64,000 bases of DNA from Calliopsis andreniformis (taxonomy: Eukaryota; Arthropoda; Insecta; Hymenoptera; Andrenidae): assembly GCF_051401765.1 (NCBI RefSeq), contig NW_027480423.1:3906001-3970000 (forward strand). Reading direction: 5' to 3'. Numbering within the stretch: the first letter of the stretch is position 1; each line of letters starts with the position of its first letter. A model generated the notes under the pieces. That model saw only the letters and a list, made by a program, of their open reading frames with translations. It searched no databases and was not told the origin of the DNA. Shown in pieces: positions 37,315-50,967 of the stretch. The position numbers and the translations under genes are program-made.

Positions 37315-39968
37315 GCCTGAAGTATAAAATACAATAAAAATACAACAGTCTTTCCATCCTATAACAGGAATAATTGCAACCCGTGTGAAAGTGATGGTCA
37401 TTTCTACGTTCCAGGTTACCTAGGCTTCACGCTAGGGCGTTGTTCCACCAGATGGAATAGTTAGGGACTAAGAAGTCAACGCCAGAAGCATAGAACACTA
37501 TATAAATACAACACTTTTTCCATCATATAAAACGCATAATTGCAACCAGGATGAAAGTTATGGTCATTTCTACTTTCCGGGCAACCTAGGCTTCACTCTA
37601 GGGCGTTGCTCCACCAGATCGAATAGTTAGGGCCTTAGAAGTCAACGCCAGAAGCATAAAATACAAAATAAATAAAACAGTTTTTCCATCGTATAAAACG
37701 AATAATTGCTACCAGTGTGAACGTTATGGTCATTTCTACGTTCCGCGAAAACTAGGCATCACTCTAGGGCGTTTCTCCACCAGATCAAATAGTTAGGTCC
37801 TTAGAACTCAACGCCAGAAGCATAAATACGATATAAATGCAACAGCTTTTCCATCGTATAAAACGAATAATTGCAACCAGTGTGGAAGTTATGGTCATTT
37901 CTACGTTCCGGGCAACCTAGGCTTCACTCTAGGGCATTGCTCCACCATATCGAATAGCTAGGGCCTTAGAAGTCAACGCCAGAAGCATAAAATTCAAAAT
38001 AAATAAAACAGTTTTTCCATTGTATAAAACGAATAATTGCTACCAGTGTGAAAGTTATGGCCATTTCTGCGTTCCGCGCAACCTAGGCTTCACCCTAGGG
38101 CGTCGATCCACCAGATCGAATAATTAGGGCCTAAGAAGTCAACGCCAGAAGAATAAAATACAATATAAGTACAAAAGCTTTTCCATCGTATAAAATGAAT
38201 AATTTTAAACATTGTGAAAGTAATGGTCATTTCTACGTTCCGGGCAACCTAGGCGTCACTCTAGGGCGTTGCTCCACCACATCTAATAGCTAAGGCCTTA
38301 GAAGTCAACCCCAGATGAATAAAATACAATAAAGGTGCAACAGCTTTTCCATCGTATAAAACGAATAATTGCAACCAGTGTGAAAGTTATGGTCATTTCT
38401 ACTTTCCGGGCATCCTAGGCTTCACCCTAGGACGTTGTTCCACCAGATCGATCAGTTAGGGCCTAAGAAGTCAACGCCAGAAGCATAAAATACAATATAA
38501 ATATAACAGTTTTTCCATCGTATAAAACGAATGATAGCAACCAGTGTGAAAGATATGGCCATTTCTACGTTCCGGACAACCTAGGCTTCACTCTAGGGCG
38601 TTGCGCCACCAGATCGAATAGCTAGGGCCTTAGAAGTCAACGCCCGAAGCACAAAATACAAAATAACTAAAACAGTTTTTCCATCATATAAAACGAATAA
38701 TTGCAACCAGTATGAAAGTCAACGTCATTTCTACTTTCCGGGCAACATAGGCTTCACCCTTGGGCGTTGCACCAACAGATTGAACAGTTAGGGCCTTAGA
38801 AGTCAACGCCCGAAGCATAAAATACAAAATAAATAGAACAGTTTTTCCATCGTATAAAACGAATAATTGCTACCGGTGTGAAGGTTATGGTCATTTCTCC
38901 GTTCCGGGGAACCTAGGCTTCACTCTAGAGCGTTGCTCCACCAGATCGAATAGTTAGGGCCTTAGAAGTCAACGCCTGAAGTATAAAATACAATAAAAAT
39001 ACAACAGTCTTTCCATCCTATAACAGGAATAATTGCAACCCGTGTGAAAGTGATGGTCATTTCTACGTTCCAGGTTACCTAGGCTTCACCCTAGGGCGTT
39101 GTTCCACCAGATGGAATAGTTAGGGACTAAGAAGTCAACGCCAGAATCATAGAACACTATATAAATACAACAGTTTTTCCATCATATAAAACGCATAATT
39201 GCAACCAGGATGAAAGTTATGGTCACTTCTACTTTCCGGGCAGCCTAGGCTTCACACTAGGGCGTTGCTCCACCACATCGAATAGTTAGAGCCTTAGAAG
39301 TCAACGCCAGAAGCATAAAATACATAATAAATAAAACAGTTTTTCCATCGTATAAAACGAATAATTGCTACCAGTGTGAACGTTATGGTCATTTCTACGT
39401 TCCGCGAAACCTAGGCTTCACTCTAGGGCGTTTCTCCGCCAGATCAAATAGTTAGGTCCTTAGAAGTCAACGCCAGAAGCATAAAATACGATATAAATGC
39501 AACAGCTTTTCCATCGTATAAAACGAATAATTGCAACCAGTGTGGAAGTTATGGTCATTTCTACGTTCCGGGCAACCTAGGCTTCACTCTAGGGCATTGC
39601 TCGACCAGATCGAATAGCTAGGGCCTTAGAAGTCAACGCCTGAAGTATAAAATACAATAAAAATACAACAGTCTTTCCATCCTATAACAGGAATAATTGT
39701 AACCCGTGTGAAAGTGATGGTCATTTCTACGTTCCAGGTAACCTAGTCTTCACCCTAGGGCGTTGTTCCACGAGATGGAAAGTTAGGGCCTAAGAAGTCA
39801 ACGCCAGAAGCATAAAATACGATATAAATACAACAGCTTTACCATCGTATAAAACGAATAATTGCAACCAGTGTGGAAGTTATGGTCATTTCTACGTTCC
39901 GGGCCACCTAGGCTTCACTCTAGGGCGTTGCTCGACCAGTTAGAATAGCTAGGGCCTTAGAACTCAAC
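37315..39968 (+). repeat. D-family HOR copy D2, 16 monomers, 2654 bp
   Basis: D2 is a direct tandem copy of D1 at offset 2654 bp. Every private marker of D1 recurs at the expected place, including the one-base-short AGCATAAATACG and AATTTTAAACATTG. I noticed no mismatch at the sites compared. At the end the array switches from CAACGCCTGAAG to CTCAACGCCCGAAG and enters the E family. Confidence 0.9.
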
Positions 39969-39979
39969 GCCCGAAGCAT

Positions 39980-42642
39980 AAAATACAAAATCAATAGAAC
40001 AGTTTTTTAATCGTATAAAACGAATAATTGCAACCAGTGTGAAGGTAATGGTCTTTTCTACGTTCCGGGCAATCTACGCTTCACTCTAGGGCGGTGCTCC
40101 ACCAGATCAAATAGTTAGGGCCTAAGAAGTCAACGCCCGAAGCACAAAATACAAAATAACTAAAACAGTTTTTCCATCGTATAAAACGAATAATTGCAAC
40201 CAGTATGAAAGTTAACGTCATTTCTACTTTCCGGGCAACCTAGGCTTCACTCTAGGGCGTTGCGCCACCAGATCGAATAGTTAGGGCCTTAGAAGTCAAC
40301 GCCCGAAGCACAAAATACAAAATTACTAAAACAGTTTTTCCATCGTATAAAACGAATAATTGCAACCAGTATGAAAGTTAACGTCATTTCTACTTTCCGG
40401 GCAACATAGGCTTCACCGTTGGGCGTTGCACCAGCAGATTGTATAGTTAGGGCCTTAGAAGTCAACGCCCGAAGCATAAAGTACAAAATAAATGGAACAG
40501 TTTTTCCATCGTATAAAACGAATAATTGCAACCAGTGTGAAGTTAATGGTCTTTTCTACGTTCCGGGCAACCTAGGCTTCACTTTCGGGCGGTGCTCCAC
40601 CAGATCAAATAGTTAGGGCCTAAGAAGTCAACGCCAGAAGCATAAAATACAACATAAATACAACAGATTTTCCATCGTATATAATGTATATTTGCAAACA
40701 TTGTGAAAGTAATGGTCATTTCTACGTTCCGGGCAACCTAGGCGTCACTCTAGGGCGTTGCGACACCAGATCGAATAGATAGGGCCTTAGAAGTCAACGC
40801 CCGAAGCATAAAATACAAAATAAATCAAACAGTTTTTCCATCGTATAAAACGAATAATTGCAACCAGTATGAAAGTTAATGTCATTTCTACTTTCCGGGC
40901 AACATAGGCTTCACCCTTGGTCGTTGCGCCAACAGATTGAATAGTTAGGGCATTAGAAATCAACGCCCGAAGCATAAAATACAAAATAAATAGAACAGTT
41001 TTTCCATCCTATAAAACGAATAATTGCTACCGGTGTGAAAGTTATGGTCATTTCTCCGTTCCGGGCAACCTAGGCTCCGCTCTAGGGCGCTGCTCCACCA
41101 GATCGAATAGTTAGGGCCTTAGAAGTCAACGCCAGAAGCTTAAAATACAAAATAAATAAAACTGTTTTTCCATTGTATAAAACGAATAATTGCTACCAGT
41201 GTGAAAGTGATGGTCATTTCTACTTTCCGGGCAACCTAGGCTTCACTCTTGGGCGTTGCTCCACCAGATCGAAAAGTTAGGGCCTTAGAAGTCAACGCCA
41301 GAAGCATAAAATACAAAATAAATAAAACAGTTTTTCCATCGTATAAAACGAATAATTGCTACCAGTGTGAACGTTATGGTCATTTCTACGTTCCGCGAAA
41401 CCTAGGCTTCACTCTAGGGCGTTTCTCCACCAGACCAAATAGTTAGGTCCTTAGAAGTCAACGCCAGAAGCATAAAATACGATAAAGATGCAAAAGTTTT
41501 TCCATCGCATAGCAGGAATAACTGCAAACAGTGTGAAAGTAATGGTCATTTCCATGTTCCGGGCAACCTAGTCTTCACTCTAGGGCGTTGTTCCACCAGA
41601 TCGAATAATTAGGGCCTAAGAAGTCAACGCCAGAAGAATAAAATACAATATAAGTACAAAAGCTTTCCCATCGTATAAAATGAATATTTGCAAACATTGT
41701 GAAAGTAATGGTCATTTCTACGTTTCGGGCAACCTAGGCGTCACTCTAGGGCGTTGCTCCACCAGACCGATAAGTTAGGGCCTTAGAAGTCAACGCCCGA
41801 AGCATAAAATACAAAATAAATACAACAGTTTTTCCATCATATAAAACGAATAATTGCAACCAGGATGAAAGTTATGGTCATTTCTACTTTCCGGGCAACC
41901 TAGGCTTCACTCTAGGGCGTTGCTCCACCAGATCGAATAGTTAGGGCCTTAGAAGTCAACGCCAGAAGCATAAAATACAAAATAAATAAAACAGTTTTTC
42001 CATCGTATAAAACGAATAATTGCTACCAGTGTGAACGTTATGGTCATTTCTACATTCCGCGCAACCTAGACTTCACTCTAGTGCGTTGCCCCACCAGATC
42101 GAATAGTTAGGTCCTTAGAAGTCAACGCCAGATGCATAAAATACGATATAAATACAACAGCATTTCCCTCGTATAAAACGAATAATTGCAACCAGTGCGG
42201 AAGTTACGGTCATTTCTACGTTCGGGGCAACCTAGGCTTCACTCTAGGGCGTTGCTCGACCAGATCGAATAGCTAGGGCCTTAGAAGTCAACGCCCGAAG
42301 CATAAAATACAAAATAAATAGAACAGTTTTTCCATCGTATAAAACGAATAATTGCTACCAGTGTGAAAGTTATGGTCATTGCTACGTTCCGCGCACCCTA
42401 GGCTTCACCCAAGGGCGTTGTTCCACCAGATGGAATAGTTAGGGCCTAAGAAGTCAACGCCGGAAGCATAAAATACGATATGAATACAACAGCTTTTCAA
42501 TCGTATAAGACGAATAATTGCAACCAGTGAGAATGTAATGGTCATTTCTACGTTCTGGGCAGCCTAGGCTTCACTCTAGGGCGTTGCTCCACCAGTTCGA
42601 ATAATTAGGGCCTTAGAAATCAACGCCAGAAGCATAAAATAC
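39980..42642 (+). repeat. E-family HOR copy E1, 16 monomers (18 minus 2)
   Basis: E1 begins at AAATCAATAGAACAGTTTTTTAATCG. Near 40130 it leaves the order seen in E2: three monomers are skipped (equivalent to about 42790-43288) and one is repeated (about 40131-40230), a net loss of two monomers. From 40289 it runs parallel to 43277 onward at an offset of 2988 bp. Confidence 0.83.
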
Positions 42643-45630
42643 AAAATCAATAGAACAGTTTTTTAATCGTATAAAACGAATAATTGCAACCAGTGTGAAG
42701 GTAATGGTCTTTTCTACGTTCCGGGCAATCTACGCTTCACTCTAGGGCGGTGCTCCACCAGATCAAATAGTTAGGGCCTAAGAAGTCAACGCCAGAAGTA
42801 TAAAATACAACATAAATACAACAGATTTTCCCTCGTATATAATGTATATTTGGAAACAGTGTGAAAGTAATGGTCATTTCTATGTACCGGGCAACCTAGG
42901 CCCCGCTCTCGGGCGTTGCTCCACCACATCTAATAGCTACGGCCTTAGAAGTCAACCCCAGATGAATAAAATACAATAAAGGTGCAACAGCTGTTCCATC
43001 GTATAAAACGAATATTTGCAACCAGTGTGAAAGGTATGGTCATTTCTACTTTCCGGGCATCCTAGGCTTCACCATAGGACGTGGTTCCACCAGATCGAAC
43101 AGTTAGGGCCTAAGAAGTCAACGCCAGAAGCATAAAATACAATATAAATATAACAGTTTTTCCATCGTATAAAACGAATGATAGCAACCAGTGTGAAAGT
43201 TATGGTCATTTCTACGTTCCGGGCAACCTAGGCTTCACTCTAGGGCGTTGCGCCACCAGATCGAATAGTTAGGGCCTTAGAAGTCAACGCCCGAAGCACA
43301 AAATACAAAATAACTAAAACAGTTTTTCCATCGTATAAAACGAATAATTGCAACCAGTATGAAAGTTAACGTCATTTCTACTTTCCGGGCAACATAGGCT
43401 TCACCGTTGGGCGTTGCACCAGCAGATTGAATAGTTAGGGCCTTAGAAGTCAACGCCCGAAGCATAAAATACAAAATAAATGGAACAGTTTTTCCATCGT
43501 ATAAAACGAATAATTGCAACCAGTGTGAAGTTAATGGTCTTTTCTACGTTCCGGGCAACCTAGGCTTCACTTTCGGGCGGTGCTCCACCAGATCAAATAG
43601 TTAGGGCCTAAGAAGTCAACGCCAGAAGCATAAAATACAACATAAATACAACAGATTTTCCATCGTATATAATGTATATTTGCAAACATTGTGAAAGTAA
43701 TGGTCATTTCTACGTTCCGGGCAACCTAGGCGTCACTCTAGGGCGTTGCGACACCAGATCGAATAGATAGGGCCTTAGAAGTCAACGCCCGAAGCATAAA
43801 ATACAAAATAAATCAAACAGTTTTTCCATCGTATAAAACGAATAATTGCAACCAGTATGAAAGTTAATGTCATTTCTACTTTCCGGGCAACATAGGCTTC
43901 ACCCTTGGTCGTTGCGCCAACAGATTGAATAGTTAGGGCATTAGAAATCAACGCCCGAAGCATAAAATACAAAATAAATAGAACAGTTTTTCCATCCTAT
44001 AAAACGAATAATTGCTACCGGTGTGAAAGTTATGGTCATTTCTCCGTTCCGGGCAACCTAGGCTCCGCTCTAGGGCGCTGCTCCACCAGATCGAATAGTT
44101 AGGGCCTTAGAAGTCAACGCCAGAAGCATAAAATACAAAATAAATAAAACTGTTTTTCCATTGTATAAAACGAATAATTGCTACCAGTGTGAAAGTGATG
44201 GTCATTTCTACTTTCCGGGCAACCTAGGCTTCACTCTTGGGCGTTGCTCCACCAGATCGAAAAGTTAGGGCCTTAGAAGTCAACGCCAGAAGCATAAAAT
44301 ACAAAATAAATAAAACAGTTTTTCCATCGTATAAAACGAATAATTGCTACCAGTGTGAACGTTATGGTCATTTCTACGTTCCGCGAAACCTAGGCTTCAC
44401 TCTAGGGCGTTTCTCCACCAGACCAAATAGTTAGGTCCTTAGAAGTCAACGCCAGAAGCATAAAATACGATAAAGATGCAAAAGTTTTTCCATCGCATAG
44501 CAGGAATAACTGCAAACAGTGTGAAAGTAATGGTCATTTCCATGTTCCGGGCAACCTAGTCTTCACTCTAGGGCGTTGTTCCACCAGATCGAATAATTAG
44601 GGCCTAAGAAGTCAACGCCAGAAGAATAAAATACAATATAAGTACAAAAGCTTTCCCATCGTATAAAATGAATAATTGCAAACATTGTGAAAGTAATGGT
44701 CATTTCTACGTTTCGGGCAACCTAGGCGTCACTCTAGGGCGTTGCTCCACCAGACCGATAAGTTAGGGCCTTAGAAGTCAACGCCCGAAGCATAAAATAC
44801 AAAATAAATACAACAGTTTTTCCATCATATAAAACGAATAATTGCAACCAGGATGAAAGTTATGGTCATTTCTACTTTCCGGGCAACCTAGGCTTCACTC
44901 TAGGGCGTTGCTCCACCAGATCGAATAGTTAGGGCCTTAGAAGTCAACGCCAGAAGCATAAAATACAAAATAAATAAAACAGTTTTTCCATCGTATAAAA
45001 CGAATAATTGCTACCAGTGTGAACGTTATGGTCATTTCTACATTCCGCGCAACCTAGACTTCACTCTAGTGCGTTGCCCCACCAGATCGAATAGTTAGGT
45101 CCTTAGAAGTCAACGCCAGATGCATAAAATACGATATAAATACAACAGCATTTCCCTCGTATAAAACAAATAATTGCAACCAGTGCGGAAGTTACGGTCA
45201 TTTCTACGTTCGGGGCAACCTAGGCTTCACTCTAGGGCGTTGCTCGACCAGATCGAATAGCTAGGGCCTTAGAAGTCAACGCCCGAAGCATAAAATACAA
45301 AATAAATAGAACAGTTTTTCCATCGTATAAAACGAATAATTGCTACCAGTGTGAAAGTTATGGTCATTGCTACGTTCCGCGCACCCTAGGCTTCACCCAA
45401 GGGCGTTGTTCCACCAGATGGAATAGTTAGGGCCTAAGAAGTCAACGCCGGAAGCATAAAATACGATATGAATACAACAGCTTTTCAATCGTATAAGACG
45501 AATAATTGCAACCAGTGAGAATGTAATGGTCATTTCTACGTTCTGGGCAGCCTAGGCTTCACTCTAGGGCGTTGCTCCACCAGTTCGAATAATTAGGGCC
45601 TTAGAAATCAACGCCAGAAGCATAAAATAC
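42643..45630 (+). repeat. E-family HOR copy E2, 18 monomers, 2988 bp
   Basis: E2 starts at the second AAATCAATAGAACAG (42647) and ends at the AAATCAACGCCAGAAG monomer near 45630. It is close to E1 where both are present; differences include AAAACG against AAAACA near 45168 and AAATTACTAAAAC against AAATAACTAAAAC. After 45630 the expected AAAATCAATAG is replaced by AATAAAGATGC. Confidence 0.85.
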
Positions 45631-47397
45631 AATAAAGATGCAACAGTTTTTCCACCGTAAAACAGGAATAATTGCAACCAGTGTTAAGGTAATGGTCTTT
45701 TCTACGTTCCGGGCAACCTAGGCTTCACTCTAGGGCGGTGCACCACCAGATCAAATAGTTAGGGCCTAAGAAGTCAACGCCAGAAGCATAAAATGCAACA
45801 TAAATACAACAGATTTTCCATCGTATATAATGTATATTTGCAAACAGTGTGAAAGTAATGGTCATTTCTACGTACCGGGCAACCTAGGCACCACTCTCAG
45901 GCGTTGCTCCACCAAATCGAATAGCTAGGGCCTTAGAAGTCAACGCCAGAAGCATACAATACAATATAAGTACAAAAGTTTTTCCATCGTATAAAACGGA
46001 TAATTGCAAACAGTGTGAAAGATATGGACATTTCTACGTTCCGGGCAACCTAGGCTTCACCCTAGGGCAATGCTCCAACAGATTCAATAGTTAGGGCCTT
46101 AGAAGTCAACGCCCGAAGCATTAAATACAAAATAAATACAACAGCTTTTCCATCGTATAAAACGAATAATTGCAACCACTGTGAAAATTATGGTCATTTC
46201 TACGTTCCGGGCAACCTAGGCTTCACCCTAGGGCAATGTTCCAACAGATTGAATAGTTAGGGCCTTAGAAGTCAACGCCAGAAGCATAAAATGCAATAAA
46301 GATGCCACAGTGTTTCCACCGTATAACAGGAATAATTGCAACCAGTGTGAAGGTAATGGTATGTTCTACGTTCCGGGCAACCTATGCTTGACTCTAGGGC
46401 GGTGCTCCACCAGATTAAATAGGTAGGTCGTAAGAAGTCAACGCCAGAAGCATAAAATACAATACAAATACAACAGCTTTCACCTCGTATATAATGTGTA
46501 ATTGCAAACAGTGTGAAAGTAATGGTCATTTCTACATTCCGGGCAACCTAGGCTTCACTCTAGGGCGTAGCTCCACCACATGGAATAGCTCCGGCCTTAC
46601 AAGTCAACGCCTGAAGCATAAAATGCAATAAAAATACAACAGTTTTTTCATCGTATAACAGGAATAATTGCAACAAGCGTGAGGTAATGGTTATTTCTAC
46701 ATTCCGAACAACCTAGGCTTCACTCTAGGGCGTTGCACCACTAGATCAAATAGTTAGGGCCTTAGAAGTCGACGCCAGAGGCAGAAAAAACAATATAAAT
46801 ACAACATTTTTTCCATCGTATAGCAGGGATAATTGCAGCCTACGTGGAAGTAGTGGTCATTTCAACGTTCCGGGCAACCTATGGTTCATTCTAGGGCGTT
46901 GCTCCACCATATCGAATAGTTAGGGCCTTAGAAAACAACGACAGAAGCATAAAATACAATAAAAATACAACAGTTTTTCCATCGTATAACAGGAATAATT
47001 GCAAACAGTGTGAAGGTAATGGTCATTTCTACGTTCCGGGCAACCTAGGCTTCCCCAAGGGCGTTGTTCCACCAGATCGAATAGTTAGGACCTTGGAAGT
47101 CGACGCCAGAAGCATAAAATACAATAAACATGCAACAGTCTTTCCACCGTTTAAAAGGAATAATTGCAACCAGTGTGAAACTAATGGTCATTTCTACGTT
47201 CCAGGCAACCTAGGCGTCACACTAGGTCGTTGCTCCACCACATCTAATAACTACGGCCTTAGATGTCAGCGCCAGGAGCATAAAATACAATATAAATGCA
47301 ACAGCTCTGCCATCGTATAAAATGAATAATTGCAAACAGTGTGAAAGTAATGGTCATTTCTACGTTCAGAGCAACCTAGGCTTCACTCTAGGGCGTT

Positions 47398-48733
47398 GCT
47401 CCACCAGATCGAATAGTTAGGTCCTTAGAAGTTAACGCCAGACGCATAAAATACAATAAAGATGCAACAGTTTTTCCATCGTATAACAGGAATAATTGCA
47501 AACAGTGTAAAGGTAATGGTGTGTTCTACGTTCCGGGCAACCTATGCTTGACACAACGGCGTTGTTCCACCAGATCGAATAGTTAGGGCCTTAGGAGTAA
47601 ACGCCAGAAGGATAAAATACAATATAAATACAACAGCTTTTACCTCGTATATAATGTGTATTTGCAAACAGTGTGAAAGCAATGGTCATTTCCACGTTCC
47701 GGGCAACCTAGGCTTCACTCTAGGGCGTAGCTCCACCACATGGAATAGCTCCGGCCTTAGAAGTCAACGCCTGAAGCATGAAATGCAATAAAAATACAAC
47801 AGTTTTTTCATCCTATAACAGGAATAATTGCAACACGCGTGAAAGTGATGGCCATTTCTACGTTCCGTGCATCCTAGGCTTCACTCTAGGGCGTTGCCCC
47901 ACCAGATCGAATAGTTAGGGCCTTAGATGTCAACTCCAGAAGAATAAAATACAATATAAATAGAAGAGTTTTTCCAGCGTATAAGATGAATAATTGCAAA
48001 CAGTGTGAAAGTAATGGCCAACTCTACGTTCCGGGCATCCTAGGCTTCACTCTAGGGCGTAGCTCCACCTCATCGAATAGCTACGGCCTTAGGAGTCAAC
48101 GCCTGAACCATAAAATACAATAAAAATATCACAGTTTTTCCATCGTATAACAGGAATAATTGCATCAACTGTGAAGGTAATGGTCATTTCAACGTTCCGG
48201 GCAACCTAGGCTTCACTCTAGGGTGTTGCTCCACAAGATGAAATAGTTAGGGCCAAAGAGGTCAACGCCAGAAGCATAAAATACAATATAAATACAACAG
48301 CTTTTCCATCGTATATAACGTATATTTGCGAATAGTGTGAAAGTAATGGTCATTTCTACGTTCCGGGCAACCTATGCTTCACACTAGGGCGTTGCTCCTC
48401 CAGATCGAATAGCTAGCGCATTAGAAGTCAACGCCAGACGCATAAGGTACAATAAAAAAACAACTGTTTTTCCACCGTATAACAGGAATAATTGCAACCA
48501 GTGCGAATGTGATGGTCATTTCTACGTTCAGGGCAACCTTGGCTTCACTCTAGGGCGTTGCTCCACCAGATCGAATAGTTAGGGCCTTGGAAATCAACGC
48601 CCGAAGCCTAAAATAAAATAAAAATACTCAATGGTTCAATCGTGTAACAGGGATTATTGCAACCAATGTGAAAGTAATTGTCATTTCAACGTACCGGGCA
48701 ACCTAGGCTTCACTCTAGGGCGTTACTCCACCA
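47398..48733 (+). repeat. F segment, first copy (others at 56855-58206 and partly 62846-63885)
   Basis: About eight monomers: GTGTAAAGG with GTGTGTTC, TTTTACCTCG with AATGTGTATTTGC, CCGTGCATCC, GGCCAACTCTACG, GCATCAACTGTG, GCGAATAGTGTG, CTCCTCCAGATCG with TAGCGCATTAG, and GTTCAGGGC. The second copy at 56855 is offset by 9457 bp (57 monomers minus 5 bp). The third lacks the first part and begins near 62846. Confidence 0.75.
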
Positions 48734-49641
48734 CATCGAATAGATATGGCCATAGAAGTCAACGCCAGAGTCATAAAATACAATATAAATACAACAGCTT
48801 TTCCACTGTATAAAATGAATATTTGCAAACAGTGTGAAAGTAATGGTCATTTTTACATTCCGGGCAACCTAGGCTTTACTCTGGGGCGTTGCACCACCCC
48901 GTCGAATAGCTACGACCTTAGAAGACAACGCCTGAAGCATAAAATACAATAAAAATACAACAGCTTTTCCATCGTATAAAACGAATAATTGCTACCAGTG
49001 TGAAAGTTATGGTCATTGCTACGTTCCGGGCAACCTAGGCTTCACTCTAGGGCGGTGCACCACCAGATCAAATAGTTAGGGCCTAAGAAGTCAACGCCAG
49101 AAGCATAAAATGCAACATAAATACAACAGATTTTCCATCGTATATAATGTATATTTGCAAACAGTGTGAAAGTAATGGTCATTTCTACGTACCGGGCAAC
49201 CTAGGCACCACTCTCGGGCGTTGCTCCACCAAATCGAATAGCTAGGGCCTTAGAAGTCAACGCCAGAAGCATACAATACAATATAAGTACAAAAGTTTTT
49301 CCATCGTATAAAACGAATAATTGCAAACAGTGTGAAAGATATGGACATTTCTGCGTTCCGGGCTACCTAGGCTTCACTCTATGGCGTTCTTCCACCACAT
49401 CGAAAAGCAACGGCCTCAGAAGTCAACGCCAGAGGCATAAAATACAATATAAATATAACAGTTTTTCCATCGTATAAAACGAGTAGTAGCAACCAGTGTG
49501 AAAGTTATGGTCATTTCTACGTTCCGGGCAACCTAGGCTTCACTCTAGGGCGTTGCTCCACCAGATCAAACAGTTAGGGCCTTAGAAGTCAACGCCCGAA
49601 GCATAAAACACAAAATAAATAGAACGGTGTTTCCATTGTAT

Positions 49642-50967
49642 AAAACGAATAATTGCTACCAGTGTAAAAGTTATGGTCATTTCTACGTTCCGGGCAACCT
49701 AGGCTTCACCCTAGGGCGTTGTTCCACCATATCGAATAGTTAGGGCCTAAGAAGTGAACGCCAGAAGCATAAAATACAATATAAATACAACAGTTTTTCC
49801 ATCGTATAAAACGAATAATTGCCACCAGTGTGAAAGTTATGGTCATTTCTACGTTCCGGGCAACCTAGGCTTCACTCTAGGGCGTTGCTCCACCAGATCA
49901 AACCGTTAGGGCCTTAGAAGTCAACGCCCGAAGCATTAAATACAAAATAAATAGAACAGTTTTTCCATTGTATAAAACGAATAATTGCTACCAGTGTAAA
50001 AGTTATGGTCATTTCTACGTTCCGGGCAACCTAGGCTTCCCCAAGGGCGTTGTTCCACCAGATCGAATAGTTAGGACCTTGGAAGTCGACGCCAGAAGCA
50101 TAAAATACAATAAACATGCAACAGTCTTTCCACCGTTTAAAAGGAATAATTGCAACCAGTGTGAAACTAATGGTCATTTCTACGTTCCCGGCAACATAGA
50201 CTTCACTCTTGGACGTTGCCGCACCAGATCGTATAGCTAGGACCTTAGCAGTCAACGACAGAAGCATAAAATACAATTAAAATACAACAGCTTTTCCATC
50301 GTATAAAACGAATAATTGCTACCAGTGTAAAAGTTATGGTCATTTCTACGTTCCGGGCAACCTAGGCTTCACCCTAGGGCGTTGTTCCACCATATCGAAT
50401 AGTTAGGGCCTAAGAAGTGAACGCCAGAAGCATAAAATACAATATAAATACAACAGTTTTTCCATCGTATAAAACGAATAATTGCCACCAGTGTGAAAGT
50501 TATGGTCATTTCTACGTTCCGGGCAACCTAGGCTTCACTCTAGGGCGTTGCTCCACCAGATCAAACCGTTAGGGCCTTAGAAGTCAACGCCCGAAGCATT
50601 AAATACAAAATAAATAGAACAGTTTTTCCATTGTATAAAACGAATAATTGCTACCAGTGTAAAAGTTATGGTCATTTCTACGTTCCGGGCAACCTAGGCT
50701 TCCCCAAGGGCGTTGTTCCACCAGATCGAATAGTTAGGACCTTGGAAGTCGACGCCAGAAGCATAAAATACAATAAACATGCAACAGTCTTTCCACCGTT
50801 TAAAAGGAATAATTGCAACCAGTGTGAAACTAATGGTCATTTCTACGTTCCCGGCAACATAGACTTCACTCTTGGACGTTGCCGCACCAGATCGTATAGC
50901 TAGGACCTTAGCAGTCAACGACAGAAGCATAAAATACAATTAAAATACAACAGCTTTTCCATCGTAT
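49642..50967 (+). repeat. Four-monomer tandem duplication, 663 bp (49642-50304 and 50305-50967)
   Basis: Both copies carry GTGTAAAAGTTATGG, CCACCATATCG, CAAACCGTTAGGG, CTTCCCCAAGGGCG and TTGCCGCACCAGATCG. They appear identical at the sites compared. The unit is one base under four monomers because CTTCCCCAAGGGCG is one base shorter than CTTCACTCTAGGGCG, a change that also destroys the dyad in that monomer. Confidence 0.85.

Noticed and set aside
46780..46820. A-rich run and T-run near 46785-46813 as a possible retroposon tail
   Set aside because: The A-run lies at the normal A-rich tail of the monomer and the T-run at its normal start. There is no target-site duplication and no inserted sequence.
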